Source: an uncultured Aeromonadaceae bacterium (GTDB lineage: Bacteria > Pseudomonadota > Gammaproteobacteria > Enterobacterales > Aeromonadaceae). From it: DNA of 33,796 nucleotides. The stretch spans positions 1 through 33,796 of the forward strand of contig CAMFKP010000041.1 of assembly GCA_945957385.1 (NCBI GenBank). Direction: 5' to 3'. Within the stretch, counting starts at the first letter, position 1. Each line of letters starts with the position of its first letter. A program made the translations under genes and the position numbers. Positions 1 through 7,059 of the stretch are shown here, piece by piece. Under the pieces are notes generated by a model that saw only the letters and a program-made list of their open reading frames with translations, was not told the DNA's origin and searched no databases.

Positions 1-62
1 AGTAGAGTTAGCTCATATGTTGGGTGTGTAAAAACGCGTTGCTTTCCAAACATCGTGTTCCA
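1..62 (+). other. 3' tail of an upstream integron cassette
   Basis: No gene is visible here. The segment ends at the first attC site. Its last ~40 bases (TTGCTTTCCAAACATCG, then GTTCCATGATAAC) recur with changes before the attC-type sites at about 4044, 4890 and 6849. It is therefore read as the non-coding end of a cassette whose body lies left of the window. Confidence 0.5.
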
Positions 63-185
63 TGATAACAAGCAGCTCAAGCAGGGACATTTTGAAATGG
101 GCATTCACTTCGCGAATTTTATGCCCATTTCAAACCGCTGCGCACGCAGGCGTGCTACGCTATGCCCCTTAGCTAAATGTTATGC
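63..185 (+). repeat. Integron attC recombination site (family A, copy 1)
   Basis: The site starts with the inverse core TGATAAC and ends with the core GTTATGC. Inside are L'' GCTCAAGC with one extra base and L' GCTTAGC, which sets a plus orientation. A long imperfect palindrome (TTTTGAAATGGGCAT pairing with ATGCCCATTTCAAA) lies between, with a GC-rich side hairpin (GCACGC/GCGTGC). This is the folded-strand substrate of an integron integrase. It closely matches the copy at 1160-1281. Confidence 0.88.
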
Positions 186-209
186 GCTAATAGGAATTAG
201 ATAAATCAT

Positions 210-809
210 ATGGAATTGATAATAGGAACAGAGTCAACGTGGTCATTGCGTGTACTTTTGTGTGCGAAAATAGCAGGTATAAGTTGCACTGAAATAGTGA
301 TAGATCTCGAAAAACTCAATCATCATGACTTGATAAGAAAGTACTCTGAATCTGGCTTAGTCCCTGTTCTACGTGATGCTGAGTTAGTAATTAATGACTC
401 ACTAGCTATCATGGAGTATCTTAATGAAATCAGTCATTGCCTCTTATTGCCCAGAACTAAAGCGGAAAGAGCAGTAGCAAGAAGTATTTGTGCAGAACTA
501 CACTCTGGGTTTCATTTGCTAAGAAGTACTTGCCCTTTTACTTTTGATAAAGTCCAGTTGCATGCCGACTTATCAAGTAAACTTGAAGCTGAAATAAATC
601 GAATTGAAAGTATATTTAACCGGGCAAACCTTCCCTTTATGTATGATGATGTTTGCGCTGTTGATGCATTTCTGAGTGTTATGGCATTTCGTTTAGCTCA
701 ATATGGGATATACCTTTCTGGACGTGCTGGAGAGTATCAATCTAGTCTACTGTCATGGAGCATATTCAGAAGTGAAATGTCAAAAATGCGGGCATGGAGT
801 GGGTTATGA
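210..809 (+). CDS. Glutathione S-transferase-like protein (cassette gene)
   Basis: The 199-residue protein has the layout of a soluble glutathione S-transferase: a thioredoxin-like N-terminal half (about 1-80) and an all-helical C-terminal half. Residues 50-53 (LVPV) give the cis-proline that contacts glutathione. NDSLAI (62-67) stands where the family has its E-S-x-A-I gamma-glutamyl-binding loop. It is of normal family length. A weak AGGA lies about 14 bases before the ATG. The stop overlaps the start of the next gene as ATGA, so the two are probably co-translated within one cassette. Substrate is unknown; conjugation or reductase activity is only inferred from the fold. Confidence 0.8.
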   Translation: MELIIGTESTWSLRVLLCAKIAGISCTEIVIDLEKLNHHDLIRKYSESGLVPVLRDAELVINDSLAIMEYLNEISHCLLLPRTKAERAVARSICAELHSGFHLLRSTCPFTFDKVQLHADLSSKLEAEINRIESIFNRANLPFMYDDVCAVDAFLSVMAFRLAQYGIYLSGRAGEYQSSLLSWSIFRSEMSKMRAWSGL

Positions 810-1165
810 AAAAAGACGGAAAGTTAAATTATGTTGAGTTTGCATCAAACGATTTAGAGTTAACTAAAGATTTTTTCTCAAAAGTTTTTGGCTGGCGTTT
901 TATTGACTATGGTTCTGAATATACTGCTTTTTCCGATGCAGGTTTAGATGGCGGATTCTTCAAATCCAATCTGTCGAGTAAAACAGCAAATGGTGCAGGA
1001 TTATTGATATTCTACAGTTCTGATATAGAAGAGACTTTGCGTCAAGTAGTTAAATTCGGTGGAGTGATAACGCGTCCCATCTTTGATTTTCCAGGTGGTT
1101 GTCGTTTTCATTTTACCGAACCTAGTGGGAATGAGTTTGCAGTGTGGTCAGAAACACGCGCATAA
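806..1165 (+). CDS. VOC-family (glyoxalase/dioxygenase-like) protein
   Basis: About 119 residues with the repeated beta-alpha-beta-beta-beta pattern of the vicinal oxygen chelate superfamily: N-terminal strand LNYVEFAS, helix ELTKDFFSKVFGW, and a C-terminal FTEPSGNEFAVW strand typical of family ends. The preferred start is the ATG at 806, which overlaps the GST stop codon and follows GGAG by six bases; an upstream in-frame ATG at 794 is possible. The stop lies immediately before the attC inverse core, as expected for a cassette. The family includes metal-dependent lyases, thiol transferases and ligand-binding proteins. The first metal-ligand position reads Asn rather than His, so catalysis is uncertain. 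Confidence 0.8.
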   Translation: MKKDGKLNYVEFASNDLELTKDFFSKVFGWRFIDYGSEYTAFSDAGLDGGFFKSNLSSKTANGAGLLIFYSSDIEETLRQVVKFGGVITRPIFDFPGGCRFHFTEPSGNEFAVWSETRA

Positions 1166-1281
1166 CAAAAAGTTGAACAGGGACATTTTGAAATGGGCAT
1201 TCACTTCGTGAATTTTATGCCCATTTCAAACCGCTGCGCACGCAAGCGTGCTACGCTATGCCCCTTAATTGAGTGTTATCA
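1160..1281 (+). repeat. Integron attC recombination site (family A, copy 2)
   Basis: Nearly identical to the site at 63-185 over its central palindrome and GC-rich hairpin. It starts with GCATAAC and ends with GTTATCA. It closes the two-gene GST/VOC cassette. L' here reads CCCCTTAATT. Confidence 0.88.
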
Positions 1282-1368
1282 GGAAATCCACTTAATTAAT
1301 TTTTCGGCGAATGAGAGAATCGTAATATTGTTGTAGTAGGATACTACGGTAAATGAGAAATATTAAAT
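1282..1368. other. Spacer between opposed attC sites with a small hairpin
   Basis: No gene is visible. Bases 1318-1367 hold AATCGTAATA followed by a 6-bp hairpin (GTAGTA/TACTAC). A similar stretch with a compensated hairpin lies at about 2085-2134. Both sit between a plus-oriented attC end and the end of a minus-oriented VCR. Confidence 0.5.
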
Positions 1369-1497
1369 ATTTAACGTCCGCCTAAGGCGGTTGGCAACGC
1401 ATTAACACTAAACTCAAACACAACAACTATAAACACCACGGCTCAATGGAACTGGAAACGCTACGCGTTGACAGTCCCTCTTGAAGCGTTTGTCATG
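1369..1497 (-). repeat. attC site of the Vibrio cholerae repeat (VCR) type, reverse orientation
   Basis: On the minus strand the sequence follows the classical VCR: core AACGCTTCAAGAGGGACTGT, then CAACGCGTAGCGTTTCCAGT, TTGTTGTGTTTGAGTTTAGT and a CCGCCTTAGGCGG end. It lies directly downstream of the minus-strand acyltransferase gene, as a proper cassette would. Its orientation is opposite to the family A sites on either side. Confidence 0.88.
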
Positions 1498-1504
1498 TTT
1501 GTAC

Positions 1505-1969
1505 TTACGGCAAATCTCTAAACTTTTTAGCCGGATTTCCTGCGTATATCCCTTTCTCTGTAATGTTCTTAGTCACAACACTACCAGCACCAATAACTAC
1601 ACTATCGCATATGCTAACAGGTAACACCGTTGCATTAGATCCAATTGTAACGTTGTTTCCGATAACAGTACGTCCCCAGTTATCTGGATTTTGGTCTGGC
1701 CGACCGTTCTTAAAAAGATCGTTAGCAAACATAACCCCATGACCAACGAAGCAATCGTTGCCAATCGTTACATACTCACAAATAAAGGTGTGTGACTGGA
1801 TCTTTGTTCGAGCACCAATTACGGAGTTTTTTTGTATTTCGACAAATGGGCCAATAAACACGTCATCCTTTAGCTCGCAGCCATAAACATTAGAAGGCTC
1901 GATAACGGTGACGTTTTCGCCACAAATAACATTTTTAATTTGAACTTTTAAAACTCTCAGCTTTGTCAT
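1505..1969 (-). CDS. Hexapeptide-repeat (left-handed beta-helix) acyltransferase
   Basis: The 154-residue protein is almost wholly hexapeptide repeats (for example VFIGPF, VTIGND, VVIGAG) that form a left-handed beta-helix. The extended loop around residues 80-100 (VMFANDL to NWGRT) and the closing AGNPAKKFR are usual in sugar N-acetyltransferases of the WbbJ/WlbB type, which acylate amino-sugar nucleotides for surface polysaccharide. The acceptor here is unknown. GGAGG precedes the ATG (TTCGGAGGTAAA on the minus strand). A VCR follows the stop codon by a few bases, making a standard minus-strand cassette. Such acyltransferases are common integron cargo. Confidence 0.85.
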   Translation of the reverse strand: MTKLRVLKVQIKNVICGENVTVIEPSNVYGCELKDDVFIGPFVEIQKNSVIGARTKIQSHTFICEYVTIGNDCFVGHGVMFANDLFKNGRPDQNPDNWGRTVIGNNVTIGSNATVLPVSICDSVVIGAGSVVTKNITEKGIYAGNPAKKFRDLP

Positions 1970-1984
1970 TTTACCTCCGAAAAC

Positions 1985-2048
1985 ATAACAGCGTTATTAA
2001 CGCGGAAACTTTTCGACGCGCCCTACCCCCTTAATTAAATATTATCAG
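1985..2048 (+). repeat. Possible short attC remnant, plus orientation
   Basis: A CATAAC inverse core, an AACGCG-containing arm, then CCCCCTTAATTAAA and ATTATCA, which resembles the L'/core end of the site at 1160-1281. At ~64 bases it is near the minimal attC size, but pairing between arms is poor. It lies just upstream of the minus-strand acyltransferase gene. Confidence 0.4.
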
Positions 2049-2084
2049 GATGGGGGTTTAATTTATATTTATATCGAATATCAT

Positions 2085-2134
2085 AATCGTAATACTGTAG
2101 CAGTAATGTGCTACAGCAAAGGATAAATATGAAT
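2085..2134. other. Second copy of the hairpin spacer
   Basis: AATCGTAATACTG followed by a 7-bp hairpin (CTGTAGC/GCTACAG). It matches the 1318-1367 element, with changes on both sides of the stem. The surrounding 1970-2260 gap otherwise holds only attC material. Confidence 0.5.
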
Positions 2135-2256
2135 ACCTAAATAAGGAGCTGACAGAGGATAACAACCTAAATAAAACACAGTTATTGTAACCACCGCGGT
2201 TGATTCGGTCTGAAGACTCCACATGTTGACAGCTCCTCTTGAGGTATTTGCTATAT
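2131..2256 (-). repeat. Degenerate VCR-type attC site, reverse orientation
   Basis: On the minus strand: ACCTCAAGAGGAGCTGTCAA, then AACCGCGGTGGTT, CTGTGTTTTATTTAGG and CTGTCAGCTCCTTATTTAGG. The landmarks follow the VCR order, but both arms have drifted and the terminal core is imperfect (GTATTCA). It lies a few bases after the Nudix stop codon, so it is that gene's cassette site. It may recombine poorly. Confidence 0.7.
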
Positions 2257-2260
2257 GAAT

Positions 2261-2641
2261 TTATTGCAACAGCTTAAGAACCACTTTTTGTGCAGCTGGG
2301 GCACATTCATCAACTTGAAACTCGTCAATCCATTTTAATGATTCAATTTCTGATGCGGGAATAATTTCCCCATTAAAGGCCGCTGAGTAACAATGCATTT
2401 CCAGTTCAGTATTATCAAGGCCATAAGCTGTGTCAATAATGGTGAAATCATGCGAAATTGTGTCAGGAATCAAATCAATGTTTAACTCTTCTTTGATTTC
2501 TCGTATAAGACCTGACTCATGTGATTCGCCAGACTCTAATTTACCACCCGGAATAAAGTATTTATCTTTACCTTTGCTTTTCACACATAGAATTTTATGG
2601 TCATCCTTGAAGACCCACGCAACACTTACTAATTTTTTCAT
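2261..2641 (-). CDS. Nudix hydrolase
   Basis: The 126-residue protein carries the Nudix box between residues 33 and 55: G33-x5-E39, then R47-E48-x2-E51-E52 (written GKLESGE, then REIKEELNI). The metal-binding glutamates are intact, and Asn54 replaces the usual late Gly. The size is that of a single-domain enzyme that hydrolyses a nucleoside diphosphate linked to another group. PGGKLESGES is typical of MutT/ADP-ribose-type members, but the substrate cannot be read from sequence. It starts at an ATG within CATATG and has the degenerate VCR after its stop. Confidence 0.88.
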   Translation of the reverse strand: MKKLVSVAWVFKDDHKILCVKSKGKDKYFIPGGKLESGESHESGLIREIKEELNIDLIPDTISHDFTIIDTAYGLDNTELEMHCYSAAFNGEIIPASEIESLKWIDEFQVDECAPAAQKVVLKLLQ

Positions 2642-2949
2642 ATGCCCAACAATATAATATCCTATCGTATTGATAATTCAGCATTAATTATCGGAAACTC
2701 TCCGTTTAGTAACGCTGGCTTCAGCTCTAATCTAACACAGAGCATTAGACCTGCGTACTGTTTTATTGAAATCACTTTGGTACTAGATGTCTTGCTATGT
2801 GCGGATAATGTTCTATTTACTTATATAAAGTTACACGATAATAAAATACTATGGTTTTAGTTGCTAGATTTTAAGTGCAAAACTAATTTTGCCATCTACG
2901 TAAACTCTGATAACGAAAAGTTGAACACCTGTAGCTAATGCTAGCATCG
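2642..2949. other. Non-coding stretch with truncated attC
   Basis: No supported gene on either strand. A short inverted repeat GCAAAACTAATTTTGC is at 2877-2892. At 2911-2955, GATAACGAAAAGTTGAACA repeats the start of the attC at 1160 and then breaks off at the 3' end of the next minus-strand gene. TAACGA and TCGTTA flank this remnant as inverted ends. Confidence 0.5.
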
Positions 2950-3321
2950 TTAATCTGATGACTTATCCCATAGTGGGTGATCGGTCATGAATATATGCTC
3001 TTCGCTTGATGGAGAGAATTCCGAATCCAATAAACCAAGAGAAAATGAGCGATATTTTGAATTATAATTATCTTCCCATTCAATGTTAGAGCCACACTTC
3101 CTACAAAAACTACGTGTTACACTAATCGATGATCTATATGATGATATAGGCTCACTTGCTCTTATTGTAATATGTTCTCTTCTAACTAATCCAAACGATG
3201 CGTATGATGATCCGTGAGATTTTTGGCACATTCGACAATGGCAATGAATTACATGTTCTATGGGGCCGTTTATAGTTATTGAAACATTTCCGCATAAGCA
3301 TGAGCCAGTAAAGAAGTTCAT
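2950..3321 (-). CDS. GFA-family zinc-binding protein (copy 1)
   Basis: About 123 residues with the full cysteine set of the GFA (glutathione-dependent formaldehyde-activating enzyme-like) fold: C8-L-C10, the HCHCRMC cluster at 26-32, and FCRKCGS at 72-78. These bind structural and catalytic zinc in the family. Most members have no proven formaldehyde role, so a small-molecule thiol chemistry function is only inferred. The ATG at 3321 is preferred because AAGGTG lies six bases upstream; a GTG three codons earlier is less likely. A truncated plus-oriented attC abuts its 3' end rather than a full minus-strand site. Confidence 0.82.
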   Translation of the reverse strand: MNFFTGSCLCGNVSITINGPIEHVIHCHCRMCQKSHGSSYASFGLVRREHITIRASEPISSYRSSISVTRSFCRKCGSNIEWEDNYNSKYRSFSLGLLDSEFSPSSEEHIFMTDHPLWDKSSD

Positions 3322-3401
3322 CTTTATCACCTTACCTTATTGGTTTTCAGCACAATTTGCGTTGTTGTTATAGGAAGCTTTTTGTCTATCACAGCCATGC
3401 T

Positions 3402-3887
3402 TTAGTAGTAAACGAGCACAAAATACTCTAAGACCAAAAATATATCATCTTTAAACTCTATTCCAAGCTGATCGCATTCATCAGAGAAAAACTGTTGGTG
3501 TGCTTTCTTCCACCACGTTAATGTCCCATCACCCTCCCCCTCTAATGCTGCGAACTCTTCTGTAACTTGGTTGTATTGGCATCTAGTTACTAATGTTGTT
3601 TCTATAATACAAACCGGCGTACCATCCCAAGTAGTCACTACCTGAAGATGTCCAACTTGAGGTATCAATTCATCTTTATGGGTATACCAATATTCCATAC
3701 TGCACGAAGCACGCTTCTCTCCTCGTAATATTAAGCTAGCACATAAGTTTGCATTGTATTCATCTGCACAAAAATAGCCTGCACTAAAAGATGTATACTT
3801 TTTAGATTGCGCTGGAGGTAATGAGTTAATGTACTGTTCTAAAAATAACTGACCTCTTTCTTCCATGATTCTATAAACCTGATCCAT
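3402..3887 (-). CDS. ASCH-domain protein
   Basis: The 161-residue protein matches the ASCH (PUA-like beta-barrel) family. GEKRAS (56-61) is the G-x-K-x-x-T/S signature lining the cleft. EGEGDGTL (116-123) followed by WWKKAH (125-130) is the characteristic second motif. Family members bind RNA or nucleosides, and some (YqfB) are amidohydrolases of modified cytidines. The cleft residues Lys, Glu and Asp are present, so an amidohydrolase-like role is possible but unproven. Only 80 bases separate it from the GFA gene downstream, with no full attC between them, so the two could share a cassette. Confidence 0.8.
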   Translation of the reverse strand: MDQVYRIMEERGQLFLEQYINSLPPAQSKKYTSFSAGYFCADEYNANLCASLILRGEKRASCSMEYWYTHKDELIPQVGHLQVVTTWDGTPVCIIETTLVTRCQYNQVTEEFAALEGEGDGTLTWWKKAHQQFFSDECDQLGIEFKDDIFLVLEYFVLVYY

Positions 3888-4257
3888 TCATGATAGTGTT
3901 AATAAACCAATAGTAACGTTCATTTGGCTTGAGACTACCATGTAAATTTACTTTTTGTGAGCTAGATAATTTTTATGTAAGAGCTGAAAGTTAGGTTGTT
4001 AGCATGGTCTGGACAATAGATTGCTTTTCTTGCATCGGTTCCGTGATAACAAGCAGCTCAAGCAGGGACATTTTGAAATGGGTATTCGCTGCGCACGCAA
4101 GCGTGCTCCGTTACCCCCCTAGTACGAAGTTGTCAGGAAAGGCATTTAACTTAAATTTTAGGCTAATGTAAGTTTTGTAAAACTGCCTTAATAGTGCTCT
4201 TAGGGGTAAAATAGTAGCTGAAATTTTGTTATTCGCCTCATAGTCGTTTGTTATCGT
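3888..4257. other. Intergenic region containing an attC and AT-rich flanks
   Basis: No gene supported. Apart from the attC at 4044-4135, the left part carries another version of the cassette tail (TTGTTAGCATGG, TTGCTTTTCTTGCATCGGTT). The right part near 4200-4257 has, on the minus strand, ATAACAAACGACTATGAGGC, resembling the start of a truncated VCR just after the stop of the second GFA gene. Confidence 0.45.
4044..4135 (+). repeat. Shortened attC site (family A, copy 3)
   Basis: Begins TGATAAC, AAGCAGCTCAAGCAGGGACA exactly as copy 1 and ends GTTGTCA. About 30 bases of the long palindrome (the CACTTCGCGAATTT loop and the return arm) are missing. The GC-rich hairpin GCACGCAAGCGTGC is kept. 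Confidence 0.78.
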
Positions 4258-4692
4258 TTACCAAAATTTCCACCATGAATTTCTCGCTTTTCCACTTCCA
4301 AATTCATTAGGGTGCTGCACGCCAGAATCACCGATTATTTCCCAAGACGCTTTTGAATCAACATACATATGATGAGCTACCTTTAGCTTTTCGTGACCAG
4401 CAGCAATGGTGCCTACAGGTATGTACATATTACTCTCGTCATTCTCTCCAGGAAGCGCTGACCCGCAAACACTGCAAAAGTATGAATACCAATCATGCCT
4501 TGGTTTTGACCAGTAAGTTATCTTGTCTTGGCCTTTTATCCATGTGAATTTGTCGCGCTCGACTATCGACACCGCGATTCCACCGCTAGAAGTCGATTTG
4601 CGACAGATCAAACAATGGCAGATAAACACGTCCGAAATTTCGGCGTTTACTTTGTACTCAACCGCTCCACAATTGCATTCGCCTTTGATCAA
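4258..4692 (-). CDS. GFA-family zinc-binding protein (copy 2)
   Basis: 144 residues with C6-x-C8, CHCLIC at 25-30 and FCSVCGS at 72-78, the zinc-ligand pattern of the GFA fold. It is clearly diverged from the copy at 2950 and has a longer C-terminus. The only reasonable start is TTG at 4692, with AGAGGAG eight bases upstream. The gene lies antisense within a segment bounded by plus-oriented attC sequences (4044-4135 and 4890), so it is not driven by read-through from the plus-strand array and would need its own promoter. Function is unknown beyond zinc binding. Confidence 0.82.
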   Translation of the reverse strand: MIKGECNCGAVEYKVNAEISDVFICHCLICRKSTSSGGIAVSIVERDKFTWIKGQDKITYWSKPRHDWYSYFCSVCGSALPGENDESNMYIPVGTIAAGHEKLKVAHHMYVDSKASWEIIGDSGVQHPNEFGSGKARNSWWKFW

Positions 4693-4921
4693 GCTTTGAC
4701 TCCTCTTAGTAGGTGCACTTGCTAACAGCGTTTTTTAGTGGAAATTTCTCGTATAGTAACGTTGTTTGTACTCTACGTCATTTAATGAAACGTTTTATTC
4801 TGTATGGCGAGTGAGGCTCGCTTTAAGTATAGAGTTAGCTCGAGCATTGGTTCCGTTAGCACACATTACTTTGCAGGCATCGGGTTCCGTGATAACAAAA
4901 AATCATCAGGCCGTGAGGTTT
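4693..4921. other. Non-coding cassette end with truncated attC
   Basis: No gene. Bases ~4818-4896 repeat the cassette tail seen at 1-69 (AGAGTTAGCTC, then CATCGGGTTCCGTGATAAC). The attC that should follow is cut short: after TGATAAC only ~25 bases remain before the 3' end of the next minus-strand gene. Confidence 0.5.
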
Positions 4922-5827
4922 TTAATATTGTTGAACTATGATTATATGATCATTAGGAATTTTTATTTTTTCTACTTTGCTGTCATTGTTAAATGATATA
5001 ATGGTGTTTTTACCAAAGCCTGTGAATAGGATGGTGACTTTGTTGAGCGCGATATATTCTTTTGGCGTCATTAAGTTATCTAGAATTAAATCTTTTGGGA
5101 TTAATGATGAGTAAGGCTCCTTAATATAAACGGTTGAAGATTCAATTCTTATGTTTGTTGCACGCATTGCAGCATCTAAAATTGCACCTGAAATACCACT
5201 TGCAAATAGCGGGGCGAATACCATTATAAAAAGGCTAATAAGTTGCACTCGTTTATTATGTTCACATTCAAACTTGTTAGTCATCGATTTGTTGACATCT
5301 ATCACTAATGCGTGGTTATTTTTTAATGTTTCATTTTTTATTTTTTCGGCGCAAGACATGTAAATGGAATAAAATAAATACAAACCAATAGTTAGAGTTG
5401 ACAAGCTGAAGTAAAGAAATGGCTCTTTCTCACCAAGTTTAAAAATCAAAATTATCGCAACTACTGATAGAGGTATTGATGTCAAATTGAATGGAGCTAG
5501 CTGATACTTAACGACCGTTTTTTTTGAGGTGAGTGAGTTTGATATCCATGCAATTAATTTAAAAATTAATTTAATGATGGGGGAGAAAACTATCCCTAAG
5601 TTCATAAAGCTGATTATTATAAGTAAGTATATTATTCCAAAGCATGAACCCATCATAAATAATAGCAACCCATCGCTTAACGATAGGTCCTGAGGGAAGT
5701 GGTGGATTCTCAGTGAATAAATGGTTATGCATAATGCGCCTATTACAACGCCAAGTTTTGCTATGGCTGTAGCAATTTTTGACATTCTATCAATGTTTTT
5801 CTCTAGATTCTGGCTTGAAATAATCAC
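4922..5827 (-). CDS. Multi-pass membrane protein of unknown function
   Basis: I do not recognise the family. The 301-residue product has about five hydrophobic segments (near residues 18-40, 53-77, 110-130, 133-155 and 195-220) and a polar C-terminal domain from about 225 that is predicted beta-rich. A charged loop with two cysteines lies around 157-195. The apparent start is GTG with a weak ribosome site; ATG at residue 15 is an alternative. Codon use is AT-rich like its neighbours. Location in an integron beside cassette remnants makes it a cargo gene. Confidence 0.6.
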   Translation of the reverse strand: MIISSQNLEKNIDRMSKIATAIAKLGVVIGALCITIYSLRIHHFPQDLSLSDGLLLFMMGSCFGIIYLLIIISFMNLGIVFSPIIKLIFKLIAWISNSLTSKKTVVKYQLAPFNLTSIPLSVVAIILIFKLGEKEPFLYFSLSTLTIGLYLFYSIYMSCAEKIKNETLKNNHALVIDVNKSMTNKFECEHNKRVQLISLFIMVFAPLFASGISGAILDAAMRATNIRIESSTVYIKEPYSSLIPKDLILDNLMTPKEYIALNKVTILFTGFGKNTIISFNNDSKVEKIKIPNDHIIIVQQY

Positions 5828-5905
5828 AACTGTTTAACTCTTTTTGGATGGCGACTGGATATTAATTATTTGAACATGGCTATTTGTTGATAAGTGTACT
5901 TTTAG

Positions 5906-6751
5906 CTATATGCTAACACGTCTACCTGTAGGGATTTCCTCTAAACGATCTCTCAGTATTTCTTTTAGCAGAGCATATGCTTTCTTACCCGTACAGTGCC
6001 CTGTGTACAATTTATCAATGGGGTATTGTAACAACGCAAGACCAAGGTCTTTGATGTCTTGCTTAGTCCCACCGATACTATCGAGTAGTGGTAGACCAAC
6101 AAGGTGAAATCCCCCTACGACAGCTTTAATTCGCTCTCCTGGGAAATGAGTGGCAGCAGTATCAATCATATTAATAACACCACTATGAGCGCAACCAGTA
6201 AATATAACTAAGCCATCACATTCTTTTATCACTAGTAATAACTCATGTTCGAATGAATCGTGCTCAAAGCAATTTTTAGATTGAGTATAAAGATATCGAT
6301 TCCCTTTTGGTTTTTCATGTTTTGTACTTATATCAGTTATGATAAATACATTTGTGGCTATTTCAGTCGCTTGATCAAGGAAGACCAATCGAGCATTACC
6401 ATAATTTAGTAAATCCGTGTTGACACCAACATTACTTTTGAAACCATACGCGCAAAAGTAATAGTGTTTTTCCTCACTATTCTTTAAATAAATCTTAGCC
6501 TTTGAATTATGAGAAATAAAATCCATAGCACCATTGCAGTGATCATGATGCCTGTGAGATATAACCGCAACATCAATACATCCGATATCAACGCCGAGTA
6601 AATGAGCATTTTTACAGAACGTATTACCTCTCCCCATGTCAAACAATATGTTCAGCGATTCAGTTTCAATATGTAATGATAGTCCACGCTCAACAGCCAA
6701 ATCTTGCCTGTTATCCAACCGAGTGTTATCAACTAATGTTGTTATTATCAT
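5906..6751 (-). CDS. Metallo-beta-lactamase-fold hydrolase (COG1237 type)
   Basis: The 281-residue enzyme has the complete metal site of the metallo-beta-lactamase fold: SHRHHDH at 65-71 (H-x-H-x-D-H), the GCAHSG histidine at 189, and GGFHL at 213-217 with YTGHCTG giving a late His at 252. The order and the FTGCAHSG/GHCTG motifs match the COG1237 group, whose archaeal members are linked to a step of methanopterin synthesis. Bacterial members, including integron-borne ones, have no agreed substrate. It is full length. The intergenic distance to the downstream membrane-protein gene is 78 bases, without a recognisable attC. Confidence 0.85.
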   Translation of the reverse strand: MIITTLVDNTRLDNRQDLAVERGLSLHIETESLNILFDMGRGNTFCKNAHLLGVDIGCIDVAVISHRHHDHCNGAMDFISHNSKAKIYLKNSEEKHYYFCAYGFKSNVGVNTDLLNYGNARLVFLDQATEIATNVFIITDISTKHEKPKGNRYLYTQSKNCFEHDSFEHELLLVIKECDGLVIFTGCAHSGVINMIDTAATHFPGERIKAVVGGFHLVGLPLLDSIGGTKQDIKDLGLALLQYPIDKLYTGHCTGKKAYALLKEILRDRLEEIPTGRRVSI

Positions 6752-6876
6752 GGATTCCTCTAGATTCGTACCTAATGCGTATGGTTAACATCGCCAATAC
6801 GGTGTTGAGTAGAACTAACACGCATTGCTTTCCAAATACCGAGTACCATGATAACAACACTCTCAAACAGGATTCA
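6752..6876. other. Cassette tail and truncated attC at the prophage boundary
   Basis: No gene. Bases ~6790-6855 are a fourth version of the cassette tail (CGCATTGCTTTCCAAATACC, then ACCATGATAAC). The attC begins at TGATAAC (6849-6855), continues through L'' (ACTCTCAAACAGGA) and stops at about 6871, where the remnant gene at 6877 begins. Confidence 0.55.
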
Positions 6877-7059
6877 TTACGGTAACCACGGCAGATTGAC
6901 GCCGACTACTCTTAATGTGAAACTCGTCGCATTTCCATCAATACGCACAGTTGCTTTGTAACGCGGGAAATAATTCTTGGCTATTCTAGGATGATTGATT
7001 AGTCCAGAATCACTCCCGACAGTTACAGCGCACTGAATAAACGATGAGCCATAACGCCA
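6877..7059 (-). pseudogene. C-terminal remnant of a gene at the prophage end (probable attL region)
   Basis: This frame is open for 60 codons and has a protein-like, beta-rich composition (ending RIDGNATSFTLRVVGVNLP). It lacks a usable start and begins directly after the tail gene D stop codon, with which it happens to be in frame. Its TAA lies next to a truncated attC, just as the intact minus-strand cassette genes at 2950 and 4922 end. The simplest reading is the 3' part of a cassette gene split by phage integration, with the attachment core somewhere in 6980-7060. A degraded phage gene is the alternative. Confidence 0.45.

Noticed and set aside
2642..2860. A 72-codon plus-strand frame starting at the CATATG shared with the Nudix start
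   Set aside because: No ribosome site, no recognisable protein features, and the ATG is simply the palindromic partner of the Nudix start.
4353..4725. Plus-strand frames opposite the second GFA gene
   Set aside because: The opposite strand has the full zinc-ligand pattern of a known family; these are shadows.
6881..7059. An ogr-like late activator gene after D, as in P2
   Set aside because: The only ATG frame at the D stop gives 17 codons; no zinc-finger Cys pattern of full length is present.
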